A stretch of DNA of 64,000 nucleotides from Corythoichthys intestinalis (GCF_030265065.1 NC_080406.1:317501-381500); one strand, 5' to 3'. Numbered from the stretch's first letter, positions 10,001 through 21,660 are shown. Made by a program: numbers and translations. Notes: generated by a model from the sequence alone, not told the origin.

Positions 10001-13000
10001 ACTTTGGTAAAGCCTTACTCCTTGTGGAAGCAAAGTAGCGACGAGCGTGGATAAACAATATGGTGGCAAAAAAGAAAAGAGAAGGATGGCGCGGAGAAGG
10101 TTAGAGAGAAAAAAACTGAAGAAACTCGAGAGCGAAGCATCGAAATGTCACAAGTTGACGCGCATGTTCGCGAGCGGCAGTCTGGCTGCACCGGCCAAGC
10201 CGGCGAGCGACAGCCCGGCCCCTGGCGATGGTGAGAGTGGGAGCGGCAGCCGCTCTCACGTGCAGCCGGTGAAGAGAGAGAGAGAACAGACGAGGGGGAG
10301 GGTAATGATGAGCTGGTAGAAGTTACCCAGACAAGCGCAGGGCAAGTAAGTAGGGATGAAGAGGGTTACTTGCTAGGTATATTGGCCATTGTTATCCACC
10401 AGGTAGCTACATTTTAAATGAAATAAATGCCATGCAATTAAAGGGTTAGTGCCGGCTAGTCCATGTCCCCGTTTGCAATGGTGTCAAGTTACAGTATGCT
10501 TGTCCTACTATCCCTCTCCTAAGAAAAAATATTTTAGCTCTAAAACAACGTATGCACAGGCAGCAGCAATATTAATTCAGACGAAATATAGTCTCCTGCC
10601 TTTCTCTGGTTCTACATTCAGACCTGGACTGTGCTGTTAATTTCTCAGTGAGTTAAAATGTATAATAATTGTGTGCAGTGTGTAGTTCTCCATAGCCGCT
10701 TCATTTTTTCTCAAAGTGCACGAAATTGACGCATTTTACACTAAAATGTCAAATTTCTCTTTGGGGGGCATGCCCCGTGTTTCCCTTTGTACAGCGAGTC
10801 TTGTGGGCTGGGCTGAGTCAAAGTCCAGGGCTGCGTTTTAGTCCCAGTCCGCCCCTGTTCATGTGGAAGGTTGATTCACCATCCCACTTGAAAATGGATT
10901 GGATGTCTACTAGTTATAAAGTCATATCGATGCTTTTCATTTTTGGCCAATGATAAAATACCTGCGAGCCCGACGCCAGGATGAGGCCGGAGAAGCCGCA
11001 GTCGACTTCCGCCGTCTCGCTGTCGACTCCCTGCGTCACGTCGCAACTCACCGCCTTGTCCTCCTGCCCGCACGCGCGCACGTCAGGTGTCGTCAGACGT
11101 TCGGCGGCACCGGCTCCCACTCACGTTGCGGAGCACTTTGACGTAGTGAAGGTGGCGGTGGAAGCGCAGCGTCAGACGCGGCAGAAAGGCGTCGTCTCCG
11201 GCCGACGTCACCCGAGCTTCCAGCGTTAAGCCGCCGTCGCCTCCCAGCGCCAGGTAGTCGGCGTTCCTGAAGGACGCGCGCTTTAATCGAGGCGCGAGGA
11301 ATAGGCGCGAGGAGTGTCGGGAGTTCTCTTACTCCGGGAGGACCAGCGCGGCGTCCAGTCGCAGGTCCGCGGAACAGTTGGCCAGCGAGCACGAGCGGAT
11401 GAAATGCGTCTGCGGTAAACACAAACGATTCACTCGGAATCGATCCGACGAGCGACGGGTCGCCATCCGCAAACGAACCGCTGGTGGCCGGCCGGGCCGC
11501 AGCTATTCATCGACTCCTAATCGACTATTTTGATCATCGGTCACTGAAAGGTCGAGGCCGGCAAATCTTGTCGCTTTTGAATGAATGTAAAAGATGCGGA
11601 CTGGACATAAATGGCCAAAATTTGCCGGATGACACGAGCATTCATTCATGCTCATGACAGTGTCTTGTGATAATTGTGACAGTCTCATGACACCGATGTC
11701 AAATATAGTGTTACCCGAGACAGCCATCAAATGTGAGAATAAAGTCATGATGTTTCAATAACAGAGTGCAATATTTCCATAGTATCATCTTTTTTTGTAA
11801 ATATTTTATGACGTTGTAAGAGCCATATTCCTGATTTGTATTATTATATGTAATTTTACTCCTCACCATTAGAAGCTGTCATTTTAAGCGTACCTGCGCT
11901 GATTCCAGGTCCGTGGAAAGACGCGATTGACAGCCTCTAGTGGCGAGGAGTAAAATTACATATAATAATACAAATCGGGAATATGGCTCTTACAGACGTG
12001 GCAATATAGGTATGCAACATAGCTAAATGAAAATGACGGTTTAGAGAAAACTAATGACTATTGGCAAGCTAACGCCCCCCACCTGGTTACTGACGGTATT
12101 GCGGCTCCCCGCCGCCCTCTGCAGGATGGGCCTCAACGGCGGGAAGAGTTTGCGCGAGTGTTTGTGAGCGTTGCCGCGCCGCAGGTTGTAGGAAACTTCA
12201 AAACGGAGCGGAGTGAAAATGTCCCGCACGTCCTTCTGCGCGCCGTAAACGACAGTCGTCAGCCTTGCGCCGGGTGAGCGTCACGTAGCGCCGCGCCGCT
12301 CACCGCGCGTCGGGCCGCGTGGCGGGCGCAGGCGAGCCGCCCCGGCCGCAGCCTGACGCGGCCCCCCGTGCCGTCGGACGAGCCGTCGCCGTGGAAATAG
12401 AAACGGGGCGGGAAGGAGGGCCGGCGGAGGAGGTCGGAGGTCACGTTGTACTCCAGCTCCACGGCGCCCTCGTACCGCCCGGAAGCGAGGCGGAAACAAA
12501 CGGACAGCTCCAGGCCGGCCGCCCGCCGCCGAACGCCGTCGGGCAGGACCAACGAGGCCGCCGCCCGCAGGACGGGGCGAGACCTGCGAATAAACGCCGG
12601 CGTTCAGCCCGGCCCGACTTCCCGGAGGCCTTGCGTTACCTGAGGACGACGGCGGCGTCCGAGAGGAACGCGCCCACGGCCACGTCTGCGACCGTGCAAA
12701 AAAAAAAAAAAGGACAACATAAGCAGAGGTGGTAGTGACATGTTGCAAAAATTCCCTCTTTCCCCTAACACTGACCAAAAACAGGCGTTTTTGGTCCAAA
12801 ATAAAAATCCCCAATCATATACAATTTGCCTTTTGTCCCATTCACATAATAGACACATCCAAAAATAATCACAAAATCAAGGCCAGATTTTGCTACGTTT
12901 CCCCCCAAATTTTACAAGAACAACTCGAATTGGCATATACATGATTTTGAATTTATGAAATCACACTAAAATGAAAAGAAAGTGAGGCAGAAGTTACCCA

Positions 13001-16000
13001 AAAGCAACAGAGAGCGAGCGGGCCAGAAATGCCCCAAAATGGACACACTCGTAAGTTTACCGACCAACAGATCAAAGTGCAATTTTTCCATAAATCAAGT
13101 TCATTGATAATAAAGCTTGCGCTATAAAGGCTTAACACGTGAACTCGTTACCTGGGTAACCATTGCGGTCTACGTCCACGCCCGCGCTCAGCGACCGTCC
13201 GAACATCCGGAGGTCACGACCCAACGTCGCCCCGGTGATCCTCTGACGACACCGCCGTTAGCTCGACAACGCTTCCGTCCTGCGATCGGTCGCCGCGGAT
13301 TTCCGAGCGCTAATTTACCTGCGACGGCGTTCGCGAGATGCCGTTCTTTCCGCCGTTGTAAATGTACACGGCCCCGTTCAGGTCGTCCTCCTGGGGGGCG
13401 CCCACCGCCACCTCTGTACGACACACGCGCTTAGTTCTTTAAAAGCTCAGCGTAGCATTAGCGCGGCGATTACCGGGGTAACCGTCGTCGTCCAGGTCTC
13501 CCAGGTCGGCGATGGCCTCTCCGAATCGAGCGGCGTGAGCATCGCCCCCGCTCAACTGAAACTCCGCCTCCGCTAGGTTAGCCTGCGGGCGGGCGCCGCG
13601 TCACGACGGGGCGATTGACAAACGGCCGCCGCGTGTGCTCACCTGGCCTCGGTTGATGTAGACGTGGACGCGCCCTTCCTCCCTGCTGGCGCCCGTCGCC
13701 ATGGGAGCGCCCACCAAGAGATCCGACAGGCCGTCGCCGTTCAGGTCCGCCGCCCGCACGCTGGCGCCAAAGTAGGAGCCCAGCTACAGAAATCAAACTC
13801 GTTCTTCCTCTGACAACCGATGAGTTTGTGGCTCGTAGAGGTCCGATCTATTTGAAGCGGGAGGGCGGCGTCCGTTCGGCCGTTGCCGGCAACTCCCGCT
13901 TCAAATAGATTGGACGTCTAGCGCCGTCAATGGCATCCCAAGAGTTAGTGTAACATAGAGGCCAAACTTTGGCAACGCGCACTGGTGTTTTACCAGGCTT
14001 TTGCTGTGGCAAAGTCTTAAAATGGCCGCCACGCACGCTTACCTCTGTCCCCGTCACGTGAGTTAAGACGCGTAGGATGTTGCCGTCCACCGAGAAGACG
14101 AACACCTGGGAGCCCAAAGTAGCGTTATTAGGGAGGTGCGCTTTGGCCATTTGCCATCACCTACTTTTCCTCGCTGGTTGTACTGCGGAGCCCCGCCCAC
14201 TACCTCCGTGCCGGCGGCGTCCAGGAAGTGACCCGCGTCCACGGAGTAGCCTGAAACCAAAAGCTAGCCAAATTAGCAAACGAGGCCACCGCTAAAACAA
14301 ATAAGGTAGCGCCGACCCAGGTAGCTTCCGAAGCCCGCCGAGCCGTCGTCGTCCAGGTAGGCGGACATGACGCCGGCGGAAGTGTTGAAGACCAGCACGG
14401 AGCCGGTCCAGTACGACGTCCCCGGAGCGCCCATGACAATCAGGTCCTGGAAAGGCGCCAGAGTCAGACGGGTCGACGGATCCCGTTCGGGCGGCCGGCT
14501 TCACCTGAGTCAGTTGGTTGGACATTCCGGCCTGACACGAGCCGTACTCCTCGCCGAATTTCCTCTGGTGGTCTGCGAAGCCGGAGCCCGACCGTGCAAA
14601 ATGAGCAAAACCCATTCCAGAAGACAAAAGTAGTGATTGACTGCCATTAACGGCGCCAGACGTTTATTCTTTTGTGATTATTTATTCATTTCAGCTCACT
14701 TCCTGTTGATTTGGGGGCATTCATGGGTCACTTCCTGTTGTCTGGGTGTTTACTGGCATTTTTTGGGGGGGGGTGTTCAGTTGGGGGAATGTCCATGAGA
14801 AATAAACTCATGGCCAACAACACTCTAAAATTTCAAAATAATCATTTTATGCTATTTTAATCAGTGCCAAACTGGGATGATTTGCTGTGGTTGAACACTG
14901 GCCCCTTCCGGCCCAAATGGATTGGACGTCTCGCGCCGTCGATGGCGGCCAACCACTCAAGTCTTGTCTCGTGTACCTCTGTAGCAGGGGATGATGGGCT
15001 GCGCGCGGGTGAGGTTTCCGTCGTAGCGGTAGCAAATGCCGTGGGGCAGTTTGTTGTTCTGCCCGTCGTTGCTGGAGTAGAAGACGTTCTTCCATCGGTG
15101 TGCGCACGCCTACGCATAAACAACAGCACGTGACGCTCACTCATGACGTACGTGCGTGCGTGCGTGCGTGCGTGTCGATCACACGGCCAGTGCCGTTTGT
15201 CGAGTGACTTTGCTAATAATACGCTACGTATGTGTCATTGGCTAGCCCAAAGCGAGGTCGTACCCACCAGGACGTGTCCTCCGTCTCCGGGTTGTCGGGA
15301 CAGACTGACGCCCAACCACTGGCGCTCGCTGTCGGCCTTGCACGTCTTCCCGCACTGCGATACGTCTGCGCACACGCGCGCACGCCGTTAGGCGGGCCTC
15401 CCCTTGTCTGTCATGCTTGGAGACTAAGCGAACCACTCATCTTTTTAGAATGGAAATTGCCAAAAGTGACACAAAACAATGCAAACGTGCAAGGAAAAGC
15501 ATCCACAAACCGAAATGAGTATAAAACACAACAACAAAAATCACATGACACACAAACACCCAACTGAAAACATGCACAAACACGTGTAAAACCACAAAGA
15601 AACAAGGCAGACCACACACACACACCCGCAAAACCTAAAACTGACACCCATTACCACATGTCATCCTAAACAATGCACCCAAACACACAACATAAAAGAC
15701 AACTAATACGACATCCCATACAACCAAAAACATGCACAAACTGACATCAAAAGTGAACACAATAACAAGCAAAAGAATGCACACAACTATAAAACACCCA
15801 AAAGCACACACACAATTCAAAATATAATTAGACCACAAATGCATGAGCAAAAAAAAAAAAAAAGACAACCCTAAGCTTCACAAACTTACAGACCAAACTA
15901 TAAACAAGCAAAAAATAAAAGCCACAAGAAGACTTGCGCACCACCACAGAAGACTGTCATGTGCATGCCAGGCCTCTAGATGGCAGTGACAGAAGGTTTT

Positions 16001-16454
16001 TTAGTCAATAGTTACTTTTAAAGGAACAAAACTAAGTCCATCAAACAAATGACCTACTTGATTTTTCGGGGGGGGTGGGGGCTTACAAACATTTTTTTAC
16101 CGGCGGCAGGCACCAGCTGACATCTCTGCTCCTCTGTTGCAATTTCGCAGCGGTAGATTCCGCCCGGAGTCGAAGAAGAAGAAGAGTTGTCCACCGGAGC
16201 TCCCGCCACCAACCTATCGCGCGCATACGCAAACGCGTGTGGAGAAATGCTAGTAGGGCTAATGCAAATTGTTAGCGCGGAGCCACCCACCAGCTGCGCG
16301 CGCCGTGCCCGTGGAGCAGCACCGAGTAGCCGAACATGGACCCCGGAACGCCGGACAGGTACGCCGCGTGATCCGTGTCTAGCGTGTACCCCGACACCAG
16401 GACCAGCGTCACCGCCGGCAACAGGATCAGAACCGGGGCGCGGGGACGCGCCAT
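4052..16454 (-). CDS. itga4: Integrin alpha-4, complete coding region in 26 exons
   Basis: Type I membrane receptor subunit that pairs with beta-1 or beta-7 and binds VCAM-1 and fibronectin. Exons in gene order: 16454-16291, 16213-16101, 15365-15268, 15109-14977, 14572-14506, 14446-14317, 14250-14165, 14105-14043, 13783-13643, 13582-13474, 13413-13319, 13242-13152, 12685-12640, 12583-12304, 12235-12083, 11409-11333, 11266-11125, 11063-10962, 9363-9287, 9211-9122, 9056-8969, 8272-7976, 7862-7737, 7665-7567, 4351-4232, 4159-4052. Phases agree throughout and give about 1031 residues (human 1032). The start [12 protein letters not shown] opens a signal peptide, followed by [11 protein letters not shown]. 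Beta-propeller repeats carry Ca-binding loops [18 protein letters not shown] and DVDRNGYPD. Thigh and calf regions follow, then a membrane span ([19 protein letters not shown]) and the tail AGFFKR...[11 protein letters not shown]. The tail keeps GFFKR and the RDSW(x)Y segment used for PKA phosphorylation and paxillin binding in mammals. The penultimate intron holds a LINE and a tetranucleotide array. Confidence 0.95.
4515..4612. repeat. Dispersed repeat 'C', copy 1, left part
   Basis: This stretch, with words such as CGAAACGCAGTGTC and AACTTACAAGA, matches 21668-21770 in the gap before the hAT nest. The copy resumes at about 5780 after unrelated sequence, so copy 1 is interrupted. Family unknown. 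Confidence 0.5.
4861..5070. repeat. Perfect (ATCC)n tetranucleotide microsatellite, about 52 units
   Basis: 210 nt of uninterrupted CATC/ATCC repeat in the penultimate itga4 intron, followed by an A run. The long open frames across it (WMDG and SIHP repeats) are artefacts of a period-4 array and not genes. Perfection over 52 units implies recent expansion and likely length polymorphism. Confidence 0.98.
5195..5500 (+). mobile_element. LINE 3' end fragment (L2/CR1-like)
   Basis: The segment encodes the typical last residues of a fish LINE reverse-transcriptase ORF ([14 protein letters not shown], then a stop). An untranslated tail follows, ending in GTGCGTTATAAATAAAAT. Only the 3' end is present, as expected for 5'-truncated target-primed insertion. 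It lies in antisense orientation in an itga4 intron. The family call rests on this tail style and is approximate. Confidence 0.6.
5780..6047. repeat. Dispersed repeat 'C', copy 1, right part
   Basis: It matches two separate pieces at 21900-21960 (GGTGGTTTTGGCT..AGCAAA) and 24790-24985 (ACAATTTTGAC..CTATAAAAATA, ATATGCAGTGACA). In the second copy a hAT element is inserted between those pieces; here the sequence is continuous and shows the empty site. Family unknown. Confidence 0.6.
6090..7490 (+). mobile_element. 5'-truncated LINE with broken reverse transcriptase (CR1/L2/Rex1 group)
   Basis: A non-LTR retrotransposon lies antisense in the penultimate itga4 intron. The reverse transcriptase palm is clear: [29 protein letters not shown] and the catalytic FADD box (FADDTSILC). 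Downstream are the usual C-terminal blocks [25 protein letters not shown] and [19 protein letters not shown]. The endonuclease and the early part of RT are missing. The frame is broken by an in-frame TGA near 6541, a TAG near 6769 and a shift before 6787, so it is dead. The 3' end is AATAAAATTC followed by four AATC units, typical of fish LINE tails. Clade assignment within the jockey superfamily is uncertain. Confidence 0.85.
8385..8550. repeat. CACTTCCTGTTGAT-type degenerate array (itga4 intron)
   Basis: Loose copies of a word close to GGTCACTTCCTGTTGATTTT occur every 30-60 nt, for example GGGCCACTTCCTGTTCATC and GGGTCACTTCCTTATCATTTT. The same word recurs across the window in both orientations. 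Confidence 0.6.
9515..9690. repeat. CACTTCCTGTTGAT-type degenerate array (itga4 intron)
   Basis: At least five degenerate copies: GACTTCCTTGTTGATTTT, GGTCACTTCCTCTTGAT, GGTCACTTCCTGTTGATTC and CACTTTCTGTTGATTC, among others. Unit spacing is about 28-45 nt and irregular, so it is not a clean tandem repeat. Confidence 0.7.
9785..10857 (+). mobile_element. hAT-type transposon copy 'A' (TIR CAGGGGCGGACTGG)
   Basis: A 1073-bp element in an itga4 intron. Ends are CAGGGGCGGACTGG and its complement CCAGTCCGCCCCTG. The flanking 8-bp target duplications TTCATATG and TTCATGTG differ at one base, and 8 bp is the hAT signature. Positions 10047-10319 carry a short open frame starting [18 protein letters not shown], basic and like the N-terminus of hAT/ZMYM1-type transposases. 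No catalytic region is present, so it is non-autonomous. A second copy lies inverted at 23256-24737. Confidence 0.85.
11816..11992. mobile_element. Inverted-repeat MITE in itga4 intron
   Basis: Two arms of about 50 bp, starting TGTAAGAGCCATATTC and ending GAATATGGCTCTTACA, flank a centre of roughly 75 bp. The arms include a shared TATTATTATATGTAATTTTA block with only one or two mismatches. No coding sequence. Superfamily not determined. Confidence 0.8.
13843..13932. repeat. TCCATTTGAAG inverted-repeat unit, near-intact copy
   Basis: The arms are GTCCGATCTATTTGAAGCGG on the left and CCGCTTCAAATAGATTGGAC on the right, around a short GC-rich centre, followed by GTCTAGCGCCGTCAATGGCA. The unit sits in an itga4 intron beside an exon. 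Many further full or half copies are scattered through the window. Confidence 0.75.
14690..14755. repeat. CACTTCCTGTTGAT-type repeats
   Basis: Two close copies, CTCACTTCCTGTTGATTTGG and GGTCACTTCCTGTTGTCTGG, in an itga4 intron. Confidence 0.65.
15440..15900. repeat. A/C-rich low-complexity stretch in itga4 intron
   Basis: About 460 nt almost without G, made of varied CACAAA, ACAACA and AACACA words with irregular spacing. The minus strand is therefore T/G-rich and gives spurious hydrophobic frames. No other feature seen. Confidence 0.6.
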
Positions 16455-17330
16455 CTCGCTGAGAGGTCGCAAAAAGCCGAGCTGAATAGCGCTACCTTGA
16501 CCGTTTACTCTCTGTACGACTTGCGTTCATATTTGGGAACGGCAGGTGCAAAGGAAATTATTAGGAAGTGACGACCTATAATCAACACAAAGTCAACAAG
16601 AATTGATCCTAAATAAACAGAAAGTGATTTGCAATCCCCCCAAAATTGGAAGAAATGAAAAAAAAAAAAAAACAGGAAGTGATTGCCCCAAAAGTAACAG
16701 GAAGTGACCTGAGGTCAAAAAGAAGTGGACATCATTTTGGCGATGCCGCTCCCGAAACAAAAAGCCGCTCGAATGATGAAATGGGCGGAAAACAAAGTCC
16801 CTTCTTCAAACTTGAAGTGAATCAGCAAAAAAAAAAAAAAAAGTGTCACGTTGCCAATCAATTCCCCGCGGTCACTCACGTGGGCCTAAAAATAGACATT
16901 TTGTTGAGGGAAAAAAATAAAACAACATTTTGTCTGTCCAAGTATTTGACGTGCGCGCGTTCTATCGTTACCGTCGGCTTTTGGATTTGGCTCCTCCGCG
17001 ACTTGGACCCACCCGAAGAAACTTGTGCTGCTCTCGCCCCACATTGGGAGTGTGTGTGTGTGTGTGTGTGTGTTCAAGTCAAATGTGCGAGCGGCTGAGG
17101 CGTGGAAGGCAAGGGAAGTGGCCTATCTTCCTCCCTCCCTCCCTTCATTTGTGTGTGTGCGCGCTCCTAACGGTGTTTCCTCCTTTCACCTCCCCCATGA
17201 GTGTTTCCTCCTCTTCATGAGACCTTGTCAGTGGAATCATTGGATGACATGCCATGACTACATCAAAGTACATGTCAATGCGCCTACAATCTTCTTCATC
17301 AATACAAAATATGGCTTCAGTCTACTATAG
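16455..17330. promoter_or_regulatory. itga4 upstream region with ETS-like words and a GT run
   Basis: This region contains the presumed itga4 promoter, just upstream of the ATG at 16454. At 16555-16735 there are several AGGAAGTGA words, including ACAGGAAGTGATT and ACAGGAAGTGACC (reverse orientation of the CACTTCCTGT array). A (GT)n run lies at 17050-17072 and a CTTCCTCCCTCC tract at about 17130. No TATA box could be assigned. ETS factors are known regulators of alpha-4 integrin in mammals, but these words also occur far from the gene, so function here is only a possibility. Confidence 0.3.
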
Positions 17331-17747
17331 AGCTATATACTCTTTTTGATTGATTGTCTGCAATTGACAGCAGACTCCATATCCCCAAAAATACTCTATA
17401 CCGTTTTTTGATACTGCAAAGAAGCATAAACACATCGTGAAATGCTATCGTTTGTTGAATGAGTTGAAGTTTAGCTTGCAGTTCCACTCCGGCGCGGCCC
17501 GGACGAGGGCCAAAGGTCGCTAGGGTTTGAAAACAAAAACATTCCCCGAATAAAATCAAAGTGTCACACGGGAAGTCGGACGCAAAGTGTTTGTTGGCAT
17601 TTCCCGCGCAGGACACCAAAACACGAAAGCCGCCGTTCCCGCGGAGCCGACTTCCTGTTTACCCCCCAGCGTACTTCCTGCTCCCATTTTGAGGAGCCTT
17701 GCTGTGGGTTGAGCCACAGCATCAGGCTAACGATTAGCGTCCTTATC
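17331..17747. other. No feature recognised
   Basis: AT-balanced intergenic sequence. I see no exon, RNA gene or known repeat end in it. Confidence 0.4.
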
Positions 17748-18735
17748 ATATCCAGTACTTATGTAAAAGTACAGATACACGTGCAAAAAAATGACCAACG
17801 TAAAAGCACAAAAGTAGTTGCTTTAGGATTGGGGGGAAAAAAATGACTGCACTGTAAACGGAAGCTGAACAAGCGCCAAAACTAGTTTTGTCAACTGAAG
17901 AGATGTGTTTTCCGCGTGAAAGCCCAAATCCTTTCCGAGCCCCCCCAAATCCGTTCCGAGCCCCCCCAAATTCAGACATAAATCTTTGATAAAGCATAAA
18001 AATGCATCAAAACATGTAACGAGCATGTTACAATTAGATTATTGCACAATAAACGTAAATTAAGTATTACGTCAAAAACAAAAGTTAATACACTCACGTA
18101 AAGCTGTCATACACACGAGCGGGGAATAAAGAGGACGCAGACATCCACACACGGTAGAGGTCCCTCGTAACCAATTGGATGCCAGGAAGATGCTAGGCAA
18201 TAGCCAATGGCAAAGCAGCTATAATTATGTTACGTTTAGCTAACTCTGGAAGCAGCGGCCCGTACTGTATTTTTGCCTGAAATGTTCCCGTTCAGGGCGC
18301 ATCGTCACCTGAAAATTCTGTATGTAGAGACGTTCGTAAGTCGAGGGACCGCTGTATCGGGTGCGTACCGCCACCTACTGTACAAGAGCGCGCAGCACCC
18401 ATCCGTTGCTTTTTGTGGGTCAATATCTTGTTCGCACGCCTGATCTTACTGTATTGGTACTCGCGTCGCTGCCTCTAGTGCTCCATTACGGTATAGTTGC
18501 ACGGGGCTTCTCGATGGCGCCGGAGGCATGAAAATGAAGCTATCAATTCACGGTGAGGGGGAAAAAAATAGAAAATAAACAAAAGTAACGTGTCTCGCAA
18601 ACGACAATTTGAAAAGTAGTGTGAAGTAGAAAAAAATACGTGCTGTAGAATGTAGTGAAGCAAAAAGTACCACTTTGTACTCAAGTACAGATACACAAAA
18701 ATGTACTTTTACTTTGTTTACATTCCACCAGTGAT
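17748..18735. mobile_element. Probable DNA transposon remnant with AAGTACAGATACAC ends
   Basis: The left side reads GTAAAAGTACAGATACACGTG. The right side carries the matching block ACTCAAGTACAGATACACA followed by AATGTACTTTTAC. This 'tACTTgAGTAcAGATACa' style of end is common in fish DNA transposons. The inside lacks a recognisable transposase and is interrupted by a second inverted-repeat element at 18150-18357. Superfamily and exact borders are uncertain. Confidence 0.45.
18150..18357. mobile_element. MITE with GTCCCTCG terminal inverted repeats
   Basis: Left end GTAGAGGTCCCTCGTAA and right end AAGTCGAGGGACCGCTGTA are near-complementary, about 205 bp apart, with no coding content. It appears nested inside the 17748-18735 remnant. 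Confidence 0.6.
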
Positions 18736-18739
18736 CATA

Positions 18740-21660
18740 TCTTATCATTTCATCTCATCCTCCAAGCAACCTTATATACTGATAAAAAGAAAAATTCAAC
18801 ATTTTTTTCTATGAAGTTTTCCTCTCCAAAATAAGATTCTCAGATTGACCGCGTTATTTTCGAAACTTGGCCGTTTTTGAAGTTCAAAGGCGGCCAAGTC
18901 GAGTCGGCGCGCGTCCGGTCAGAGGCCCCGCGGGAGACGGACCTGACGTAGTCTTTGTGTCAACAATTAGCAGACGTTGGCATTGTCACGCGCCGTTGGC
19001 CCTCCCCCACGGGGTTAGGGTTAACTCTGTCCGCGCTTCCAACGGTTTGGACGTCTAGCCCCGTCCGCGGCACACGCTTTGACATTGATGGATTGAGAAA
19101 TGAGCCCGTCAAGACTCATTTCAGAGTGTGAATGTCATGACGTTGCCTCACGGCGGAAGGGGCCCCGACAATTTCATCCAATCCACTGGACGTCATCCAT
19201 GTGTTCATCATTGAAAAATACAAAAACATCCCGGTTGTCGTCATTTGACAGTCGAGAAAGAGGAAATCTGCGCGTACTGACTGACCTTGTCTGCATCCCT
19301 GTGTGTGTGGGTGGTTGGGTGTGCGCGTGAGCCAGCGAGAGAGCGAGCGAGCTTCCTGTGTGTTCTTGCCGAAAATAAACTGCAATTTCATGATCACAAT
19401 CTTAATAAACTACAAGATAACGTTGAGTGCGTGTGTGTTTCTGTGTCCATATGTCGGGTCACAGTAATGAGTTCAAAGCCTGCAGCACTCACTCACACTG
19501 TGTGTGTGTGCGTGCGCGCGCGTGCGTGCGTGTTGTCCCATAGGCAACACAAGCTGTTACTGAGGAAGACGCGCATGTTGCTCACATGGTTTGGTCATGT
19601 TTAGAAGGATGGTGAAAAACATCATTTATTTTGTGACTTTGAGAGGAAGAAAAGATGAAGGGAAAAGATGCCAGATCAACACACCACCAAAAATTGTTTT
19701 CAAAAAAGATACACCAAAAAAATCATTCAAAATGGTTATAAATTGAGAAAAAACTTGTCCAAACTAAAAATAAATTACAACTAAAAAATGTCTTTCAGGA
19801 GGAATTGCGTAGGTAGCTTTGCTGCTACATCGGGTCACTTCCTGTTGATTTTCAGGGTCACTTCCTGTTGATTACATATGACATGATGGTATGTTTCAAA
19901 CAAAAGTAGATATACAAAAATGAAGGCCTGGGCAATATTTACACACGAGATTCATCGCAATAAATCACATTCTGTATCAGCATAAAGTATTGGCGCACTT
20001 ATTTGTAATGTCTGTCCCTACCGCCGCATGATTAAACATCCAATCCGTTTGAAGCGGCAAAACCAGCTGCCAGCCTATCGCTTCAAACGGAATGAACCCA
20101 ATTCAAAGAGTTCCCATTTGGTTTGTAGAGCTGCCAAAGACTTGAAAATGGTCAACTTTAGCATGTGTCAGCACGCGCGTGTTGATACAGTATGCAAACT
20201 ATGCGCCCGCCCGCCCGCCCGGCCTGGCAAGCGTCAAGTTCGCCGTTGTTTGGACGTGGTCTTATCTGGAAGACGAGCAAGTCGTCTTGACTTTTTTACT
20301 TGGTTGGAAATATTAGTGTAAGGAGAGAAGCCATTTTTAAAATGGATTGTTCAAAGTATTGCTCAAAAGCCTGTTTTGGAGGTTCATGGCCGTATGTAAA
20401 TATGCATATTAAAAAAAACAAAACAAAAACCCGATTGATTTATACAAACCAAAAAAGATACTTTCTAGCTTTGCCCCCTCGCTAAGCTAAGTGCAAAGCC
20501 AGACTTGTCGTGTCAGAGTCCTTGACGGCGCTTCCTGTCTGGAACACGCGCCATTGTAGCGGACGGGAAGTCTGTCTTCCGTTGAGGTCACGCACGTGGA
20601 CACGCTCACGTGCGCACGTCCGTTTTCAACCGATAGGACAAGACACAAAGTTTTATGACATCATTTCTCGCCGCTATTTACAACGTGACGCAACATTCCG
20701 GGCGACGTCAATGCGTTGACATTCAAATGAAATGGTCACTTGCTAATTTGACCCCATTGGCTTCGCTGCCAACTCTCCCGCTTCAAATGGATCGGACGCG
20801 ATTTTCAATGGACAACAGCAGAACGGTCCATCACCGCGGAAGGGCGGGTCCTCTTTTCCACGCCGCGTCACGGCCTTTTCCGGAGCCCGCTCGTCACGTG
20901 TCGCACTTAAACAAATACCGAAAAGCGTGAGAAGCGACAGATGACGGGAAAGGTGTGGAAAAAAAAGAACAAACACGCTGACAGAAATGTTCATTTTCCT
21001 TTTCAAATACACCAGCCACTTTTTTCACTCATCTGCTTTCAATCGAGTTTAAATCCTAACCCAATGGCTTGAGTCAAATGGGAACAAAGAAAGGCAAATA
21101 GCCTGCCACTGACGGCAATAGACATTGACTTTAACTGAAAAAAAGCTTTGAAAAAAAAAAGGTCCAAATATATTTTTGAATGACACAAAAAATGACATTT
21201 CTCCCACAGGTTTTGATTTGGCGGGCATTTCCTGAATGTAAATAAAAATCATGTCAAATAATTCATTGACTACCAGGGAGAGAGAGCAACAGACAGTTAA
21301 AGTTGTGGTTAAATGACGGTTACAAACAGTGTTATGTGGTGAGATAAGCAAGTCAGGGAGATAAAGGCCTGCCCCTCCCTTCCCTCCCACAAACCGCAGG
21401 CATCAACTCCTCGGCCGCCGTCGACGGCATGGAACAGGAGGGAGGAATCGATGTCGCTTGGCCCCCTCCGGTCCAAACGGACGGCGCTCGCGACCCGGCC
21501 CGAAGTCGCCTCCCGTCAGGTGGAAGTGCCCCTCCCGTGTCCTCGCGTGGCGGACGCGGTCAACAGCTGGCGTGACCGGAGGCGACGCAGATGTCGCGTC
21601 CTCCGGCGGTGACCGTCGTTTAACCGCGACCAATGAGACATTTCCCTCTTAACTCCCGAT
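18740..21660. other. Intergenic stretch with GT runs, dispersed words and GC-rich patches
   Basis: No gene recognised. It holds copies or half copies of the TCCATTTG unit (about 19030-19060, 19170-19195, 20038-20092, 20745-20800), CACTTCCTGTTGAT words at 19835-19880, and GT/CG-alternating runs near 19425-19535. GC-rich patches lie at 20510-20620 and 21400-21640. The last one carries an acceptor-like TTCCCTCCCACAAACCGCAG and a short open frame, but I could not tie it to any protein. Confidence 0.4.

Noticed and set aside
12281-12814. Minus-strand open frame of 177 codons over itga4 exons 13 and 14
   Set aside because: It is a shadow of the integrin exons in another frame and reads through an intron.
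16646-17098. Open frame of 150 codons upstream of itga4
   Set aside because: It is composed of A runs, AGGAAGTGA repeats and a GT run, with no protein-like pattern.
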